This document shows positions 60,027 to 64,000 of a stretch of 64,000 nucleotides of DNA, in pieces. Source of the DNA: Acetobacter estunensis (GTDB lineage: Bacteria; Pseudomonadota; Alphaproteobacteria; Acetobacterales; Acetobacteraceae); NCBI RefSeq assembly GCF_011516945.1, contig NZ_WOTH01000012.1, positions 29,779 through 93,778 on the forward strand, in the 5' to 3' direction. The translations under genes and the position numbers were made by a program. Below the pieces are notes generated by a model, which saw nothing but the letters and a program-made list of their open reading frames with translations, did not search any database and was not told the origin of the DNA. Positions within the stretch are counted from its first letter, which is position 1; the number at the start of each line of letters is the position of its first letter.

Positions 60027-60211
60027 GATCCGACTTCAATCGGCGAACATCGGATCGGCCTGTGCTTTCGGGCAACGCTGGGGAGTGGACCTGTTCGTCC
60101 CCGAAGGCCTTCCCTCAATGAGGCAAAAGACTTCGGGACATCCATTCCGGCGGCCGCATCGGCGCGTCGAAAAGACCTTGACTTCGTAGAATAGGAGCCC
60201 GGAAAAGTCAA
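60027..60211 (-). promoter_or_regulatory. rpoH upstream region: weak promoter candidate and leader hairpin
   Basis: On the minus strand TTGACT (60211-60206) and TACGAA (60188-60183) are 17 bp apart; the -10 is poor. Closer to the gene, GATCCGA / TCGGATC (60027-60033 with 60050-60056) can form a 7-bp hairpin in the mRNA leader. Either may matter for heat control but nothing is proven. Confidence 0.3.
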
Positions 60212-60223
60212 GATTAACAAAAG

Positions 60224-61219
60224 TTATTTTATAAGGGCATTCGTCAGCATGGTTTCAAGAGCGATGAAATCCGCGGGGGCTGGCGTTTCGAAAAGCAGGG
60301 CTTCACCAGTACGTGGATGGACGAAACCGAGCTTGCGCGCGTGCAGGGCCTGTCGGGGGAAATCCAGTGCGGCGTCCTTGGCCTCCACCGGGCAGCCTTT
60401 CGCGGCGGCAGGGATGCGGCGCAGATAGAGAGGATCGCCAAGCAGCGGATGACCGTTCGCAGCGAAATGCACGCGGATCTGATGGGTGCGGCCCGTTGCG
60501 AGGCGACATTCCACCAGTGCCATGTGGGAGCCGAAAGCGCGTAGCACCGTGTAGCGCGTAAGCGCCGTCTTGCCGCTGCGCGTGAGCAGCGCCATGCGTT
60601 TGCGGTCACGGGGATCGCGGCCGATATTGCCTTCGTATTCTCCCTTGGTCGGAGACGGCACGCCCCAACACAGGGCGAGATAGGCGCGGTCGATGCGACG
60701 GGCCGCAAAATCTGCCGAGAGGGCGAGATGTGTGGCCTCGGTCTTGGCCACGACCATGATGCCGGATGTGTCCTTGTCCAGCCTGTGGACGATCCCCGGG
60801 CGCCGCTCCCCTCCGATACCTTTGAGGCTTTCCCCGCAATGAGCGATCAGGGCGTTGACCAGTGTGCCGGTTTCATGGCCGGGCGCCGGATGAACCACCA
60901 TGCCTGCCGGCTTGTCGAGCACGAGCAGATCTTCATCTTCGTAGAGAATGGTGAAGGGGATATCCTCGCCCTGCGGCGTGGCGGGAGCGGGTGGGGGGAT
61001 GTCCAGCGCCAGCGCCATGCCGGTTCGCGTGGTGTGCGAGACGTCGTGCAGGACAACCCCGTTGCAGGTCAGACAGCCGCTTTCGATGAGAGATTTTATC
61101 CGCGAGCGTGAGAGTTCAGGGAGCGCCAGCGTCAACACGCGGTCAAGACGCTGTCCGGCCTGATCTTCGGTGAGGATGAGGGAGCGGGGACCGTGGGTTG
61201 AATCAGTCATGGGTGTCAT
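60224..61219 (-). CDS. rluD: 23S rRNA pseudouridine synthase RluD
   Basis: 331 aa. N-terminal S4 RNA-binding domain (GQRLDRVLTLALPELSRSRI) precedes the pseudouridine synthase core. The catalytic Asp is D148 in GIVHRLDKDTSGIMVVAK; the start of the core LYEDEDLLVLDKPAGMVVHP and GRTHQIRVHFAANGHPLLGD are typical of RluA/RluD. Adjacent to rpoH, an order common in alphaproteobacteria. The start is the ATG at 61219; an ATG 3 codons in is equally possible. Confidence 0.93.
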   Translation of the reverse strand: MTPMTDSTHGPRSLILTEDQAGQRLDRVLTLALPELSRSRIKSLIESGCLTCNGVVLHDVSHTTRTGMALALDIPPPAPATPQGEDIPFTILYEDEDLLVLDKPAGMVVHPAPGHETGTLVNALIAHCGESLKGIGGERRPGIVHRLDKDTSGIMVVAKTEATHLALSADFAARRIDRAYLALCWGVPSPTKGEYEGNIGRDPRDRKRMALLTRSGKTALTRYTVLRAFGSHMALVECRLATGRTHQIRVHFAANGHPLLGDPLYLRRIPAAAKGCPVEAKDAALDFPRQALHARKLGFVHPRTGEALLFETPAPADFIALETMLTNALIK

Positions 61220-61260
61220 CTACAGGCCGGGCGACAGAACGCAGGAAAGGCGGCACCGCA

Positions 61261-61593
61261 ATGGAAGAGGGCAGTACGGCGCGACGGGTGCTGATGGCGG
61301 CTGTCATCGGCATGGGCGTCCTGATCGTTGCGGGAGTGGGGCTGCTGGTTGCGGTGATCCTGCATCGGGTCTCGCATCCGCATGCGGCTGTAACACCGCC
61401 GCCCGTCCTCGAAAAGCCGATACACGCGGAGACGCTTCTGCTGCATGAGCCCGAGGGCAGCCATGTCGCAACGATGGCGTGGCGCGATGGCAATGTGCTG
61501 GCCCTGAGTCTGACGGGCGGTGGCCCTGATCGCATCGTGCTGTGGGATGTGACGCAAGGGCGTGTCATCGGGAGGCTGGAGGTCGGGCGTTAA
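61261..61593 (+). CDS. Single-pass membrane protein, DUF6476-like
   Basis: 110 aa from the ATG at 61261 (AAGGCGG upstream). A short charged N-terminus, one transmembrane helix (VLMAAVIGMGVLIVAGVGLLVAVIL), a Pro-rich linker, then a small beta-rich soluble domain (GSHVATMAWRDGNVLALSLTGG, RIVLWDVTQGRVIGRLEVG). The layout resembles DUF6476 proteins; this is a match by eye. It is divergent from rluD. The function is unknown. Confidence 0.6.
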   Translation: MEEGSTARRVLMAAVIGMGVLIVAGVGLLVAVILHRVSHPHAAVTPPPVLEKPIHAETLLLHEPEGSHVATMAWRDGNVLALSLTGGGPDRIVLWDVTQGRVIGRLEVGR

Positions 61594-61668
61594 GCGCTGG
61601 GTGATTATTTTTCGTTTCCCTTCTTGCGCCGTTTCACCATTTTCCGTATGAACCCGCCCACGGCCAAT

Positions 61669-61744
61669 GTCCCATTCGTCTAGAGGCCTAGGACACCGCC
61701 CTCTCACGGCGGCAACAGGGGTTCGAATCCCCTATGGGACGCCA
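61669..61744 (+). tRNA. tRNA-Glu (anticodon CUC)
   Basis: 76 nt. Acceptor GTCCCAT/ATGGGAC, D arm CGTCTAGAGGCCTAGGACA, anticodon stem CCGCC/GGCGG with loop CTCTCAC (anticodon CTC), T arm GGTTCGAATCC, discriminator G and encoded CCA. A decayed integrase lies just downstream, so its 3' end was probably an integration site. Confidence 0.95.
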
Positions 61745-61762
61745 GATTTGCCTACTCCTTAC

Positions 61763-62146
61763 ATGCTCCGAAGACACCATACCTGGTATCTCAGGCTTCG
61801 CGTTCCCGCAGACCTGAGCATATTGTCGGACAGTATGTCGTTCGCTCTTTGAAGACGGGGGATGGGTCTCTGGCCCAGGCGCGAGCCTTCCAAGCGTGGT
61901 GGAACCCTTGGACAGGATACGATTATCCGTCACCTCCGAGAGATGAAGTTTTTCCTCAAATGGTGCGTCCTGGCGTGTCTGATTGAGGGCAAGGGATTTG
62001 CCGATGTTCAGGCCCGCGCCCGCACTCAGGAAGAGAAGAAAACCCGTCAGGAGGACAGAAGATGGGCTTTCACGGAGACGGAACTGATGGAGGCGAAGCG
62101 TTTCTGGCTCATGCCTGACACGAATCACGGATTTCTGGTTCCTTGA
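61763..62146 (+). pseudogene. Decayed tyrosine-recombinase integrase next to tRNA-Glu
   Basis: The frame starts MLRRHHTWYLRLRVPADL, the beta-sheet N-terminus typical of DUF6538-type phage/island integrases. It then shifts to another frame around 61831 (YVVRSLKTGDGSLAQARAF) and back around 61905 (TIIRHLREMKFFLKWC, then the QEDRRWAFTETELMEAKRFW segment that leads into the catalytic domain). Much of the middle and the whole C-terminal catalytic domain (Arg, His-x-x-Arg, Tyr) are missing. It starts 18 bp after the tRNA, so it marks an old island insertion. Confidence 0.75.
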
Positions 62147-62285
62147 TTCCTCCAGGTCGGTACCTTTTCAGTATCTGCTCGATAGAGTATTATTCAGATA
62201 TTTCTGGTGTGGAAATATTTCTTCGAATATTTGGTTGTTGTTCTTAATTAAATTATTTGTAAAATTCATATTGTTCTTTAAGTAA

Positions 62286-64000
62286 TCATGAATTTCGAGG
62301 GTGTCTGCAATTTTCATTTAAAAATTTCAAAAAAATATCTGAAAAATCTTCTGTTTTTCTGTGATTGTTAAATCCTTTTTGTGTTTCAGTGAAAATGTAA
62401 CCAGTTTTTTGTTGCAGTCTTTCTCCCACGCCAGATTGAAGAGCATCGAATGCGCCGTCTCCATGTATTCCGCAAACTGTTGTTTTTGGTGGGCTGAAAA
62501 TGGAGCCATGGAGTCCGGAGCCATAAGGTCCGACAATATGAGTGGCTTTTCGGAACATCGAGATTTGTTCTGGTAAAGTAAGTAATTCTGGAGCTACTGC
62601 TTGAAAACCATAATTTTCAGCCATTTCTATTAAATTCTTTTCGTTAATAAGAGTTCGACCATGTTTTCCTCCCATAGAGCGAGAAATAAAAATTCGTGAG
62701 GAGAAATTTGTTTCAGGTAGAGAAGAAAATTCGTTTATACGTTCGTTTATCCACGTCGCTGCGGCTGTAAAAAAGGGAACGCATCGTCCTCCCCAACGCA
62801 ATGTTGATGGGATGACTAACTCATCTATATCCAATATTTCTGTTTCTGGATTGTAAGAGATAAATTGATCATCGTAAAATCGAAGAACCTTGAGAAGATT
62901 TTTTCCGAATTCACCCATGTTCTCTGGAACTAATAATTTTATGTTTTCAATATTATATCCAGAGTGAGCTAAAAGGGCTAGCTTTGGTAGAAAATCAATC
63001 AACCAATGGCCGTATATTTGATGCCCATTGCATGCAATAAGAATGGCCTTCCCTCGAATTTTTCGTATTGAAATAATTCTTTCCTTCAATTTTTTTTCTA
63101 TTTCTTGCAAGCGATTTTGTGAACTTTCAGTAGTGGGATTGGAGGCGATATCAGGAATATTAAAGAAATTGCCCATGGCTTCCAAAAGCACGCCTATTTG
63201 GAAGAACGGACCTATTAAACGGACATCGGAAATTGTTAAAATACGAACGGGTGGAATATATTGGTCATTGCGAAAGTGATTTATCTGTTTGGATGGAATA
63301 TATCCATACAGAAAATCAGGGTCAGGTCTGGGTTCAAAAGCTTCAGCGCTTAAAAGGTTGATTGAAAATTTCTCAGATACTTCGAGTGATGTTGGTATTT
63401 CTACAACTGACGAAGTTTTTTTGTTTTCTTTCATTGTGTCGCTATCATTGGATCTTTGATTTCTGGATGTGAGGTCGTATTTATAGGCGTCAAAAACCTG
63501 ACGAAGAAGAATATTATCAGATGGATCAGAAAAACAAATCCCTTCTTTTATCTCTGACGTTGGGGTAAATTCTACAATTCTAAAGTGTTTTTCATGTGTA
63601 TGAATTTCATTTAATTGAGATTTTTCTTTTGGTTTGTTTAGTCCAATAAGCAGAAATCTTGCGGAATCTGTTTTGGTTTTTAAAGATTCCCATAATTTTC
63701 TGTATTCGGAGCTGTATATATGGTCGCTGGAAACTACGTGCACAAAAAGCTTTGGTTTTGAACTTTTTAGCACACATCGAAAACGATCCACAGCTCGTGT
63801 AAGTGCATAAAAATCCTTATCTACTGAAATGTTATGATGATTTATAATAACCTTATTCCCGTATAATTTTTCAAATATTGGAAGTTTCCACCTGGAGGGA
63901 TCGAAGAACCGTTGGTTGATGCGCCTGGCTCGTGATTTCAGGCTTTTGACGATTTGATTGACGGTTTTTGGGGGAGCTTTTGATCTGCGTTTTGAGCAGA
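62286..64000 (-). CDS. GT61-family glycosyltransferase with N-terminal DUF1796-like part (5' end outside window)
   Basis: At least 571 aa; the frame stays open to the right edge, so the start lies beyond it (a GTG at 63791 is only an internal start). The N-terminal part (RAVDRFRCVLKS, KLFVHVV) resembles DUF1796, a papain-like fold seen in polysaccharide loci. The C-terminal part is GT61-like: GHWLIDFLPKLALLAH, RIFISRSMGGKHGR, and IVGPYGSGLHGSIFSPP. Most of it is strongly AT-rich, unlike the chromosome, so it is a likely island gene for surface polysaccharide. Substrate unknown. Confidence 0.75.
   Translation of the reverse strand, partial: CSKRRSKAPPKTVNQIVKSLKSRARRINQRFFDPSRWKLPIFEKLYGNKVIINHHNISVDKDFYALTRAVDRFRCVLKSSKPKLFVHVVSSDHIYSSEYRKLWESLKTKTDSARFLLIGLNKPKEKSQLNEIHTHEKHFRIVEFTPTSEIKEGICFSDPSDNILLRQVFDAYKYDLTSRNQRSNDSDTMKENKKTSSVVEIPTSLEVSEKFSINLLSAEAFEPRPDPDFLYGYIPSKQINHFRNDQYIPPVRILTISDVRLIGPFFQIGVLLEAMGNFFNIPDIASNPTTESSQNRLQEIEKKLKERIISIRKIRGKAILIACNGHQIYGHWLIDFLPKLALLAHSGYNIENIKLLVPENMGEFGKNLLKVLRFYDDQFISYNPETEILDIDELVIPSTLRWGGRCVPFFTAAATWINERINEFSSLPETNFSSRIFISRSMGGKHGRTLINEKNLIEMAENYGFQAVAPELLTLPEQISMFRKATHIVGPYGSGLHGSIFSPPKTTVCGIHGDGAFDALQSGVGERLQQKTGYIFTETQKGFNNHRKTEDFSDIFLKFLNENCRHPRNS

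Noticed and set aside
61745..64000. Second copy of the tRNA-Glu 3' end as an island attachment site
   Set aside because: No repeat of the tRNA 3' sequence is visible up to the right edge; it may lie beyond the window.

Overview
This 64 kb window is GC-rich chromosome from an alphaproteobacterium, most likely a member of the Acetobacteraceae (acetic acid bacteria and relatives). The evidence is a CtrA master regulator, AddAB in place of RecBCD, the short form of prolyl-tRNA synthetase, small alphaproteobacterial families (DUF3126-like, DUF2939-like), the tig-clpP-clpX-lon-hup block and a single nuo operon. The assignment is inferred from family content and gene style, since no rRNA is present. 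Nearly all of it is housekeeping sequence with dense, often overlapping operons. Two stretches are clearly AT-rich and look acquired: a small orphan gene near 34.6 kb and the right end from about 62.2 kb.

Layout. 0-6 kb: start of a Bcr/CflA drug exporter, an RlmD-type RNA methyltransferase, a DEAD-box helicase with a long basic tail, a CopD-like membrane protein, and the NAD(P)HX repair enzyme. 6.1-13.3 kb: tRNA-Leu and the proteostasis block tig, clpP, clpX, lon, hup, then tRNA-Val. 13.6-26.6 kb: respiratory complex I, nuoA to nuoN, with nuoM apparently missing; a 17-codon open frame coupled to both neighbours sits where nuoM should be. 26.6-34.3 kb: birA, coaX, rnj, proS, lolC and lolD, and an L,D-transpeptidase. 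35-37.5 kb: leuA preceded by a leucine-rich leader peptide (probable attenuation), then a small secreted protein. 37.8-45.3 kb: trxA and the addA, addB, tsaE unit. 45.6-48.4 kb: fliJ and fliI, divergent from ctrA; this CtrA has Glu instead of Asp at the phosphorylation position (residue 51). 48.4-54.5 kb: thiD, glmM, pyk, a His-rich SH3-like protein, a DsrE-like protein and a MoeB/ThiF-type E1 enzyme. 54.6-61.6 kb: small membrane or lipoprotein genes, hrcA (with no canonical start codon for its full length), rph, rdgB, rpoH, rluD. 61.7-64 kb: tRNA-Glu with a decayed integrase directly behind it, then an AT-rich glycosyltransferase (GT61) gene running off the right edge.

How the genes work together: the window combines protein quality control (trigger factor, ClpXP, Lon, HrcA, RpoH), NADH oxidation (Nuo), cofactor supply (biotin ligase, pantothenate kinase, ThiD, NAD(P)HX repair), envelope assembly (LolCD, L,D-transpeptidase, GlmM) and cell-cycle or motility control (CtrA, FliIJ). 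The most notable observations are the natural D51E CtrA, the complex I operon lacking nuoM, the leucine leader upstream of leuA, and the non-canonical start of hrcA. No CRISPR array, intact insertion sequence, intact prophage or rRNA gene was seen.
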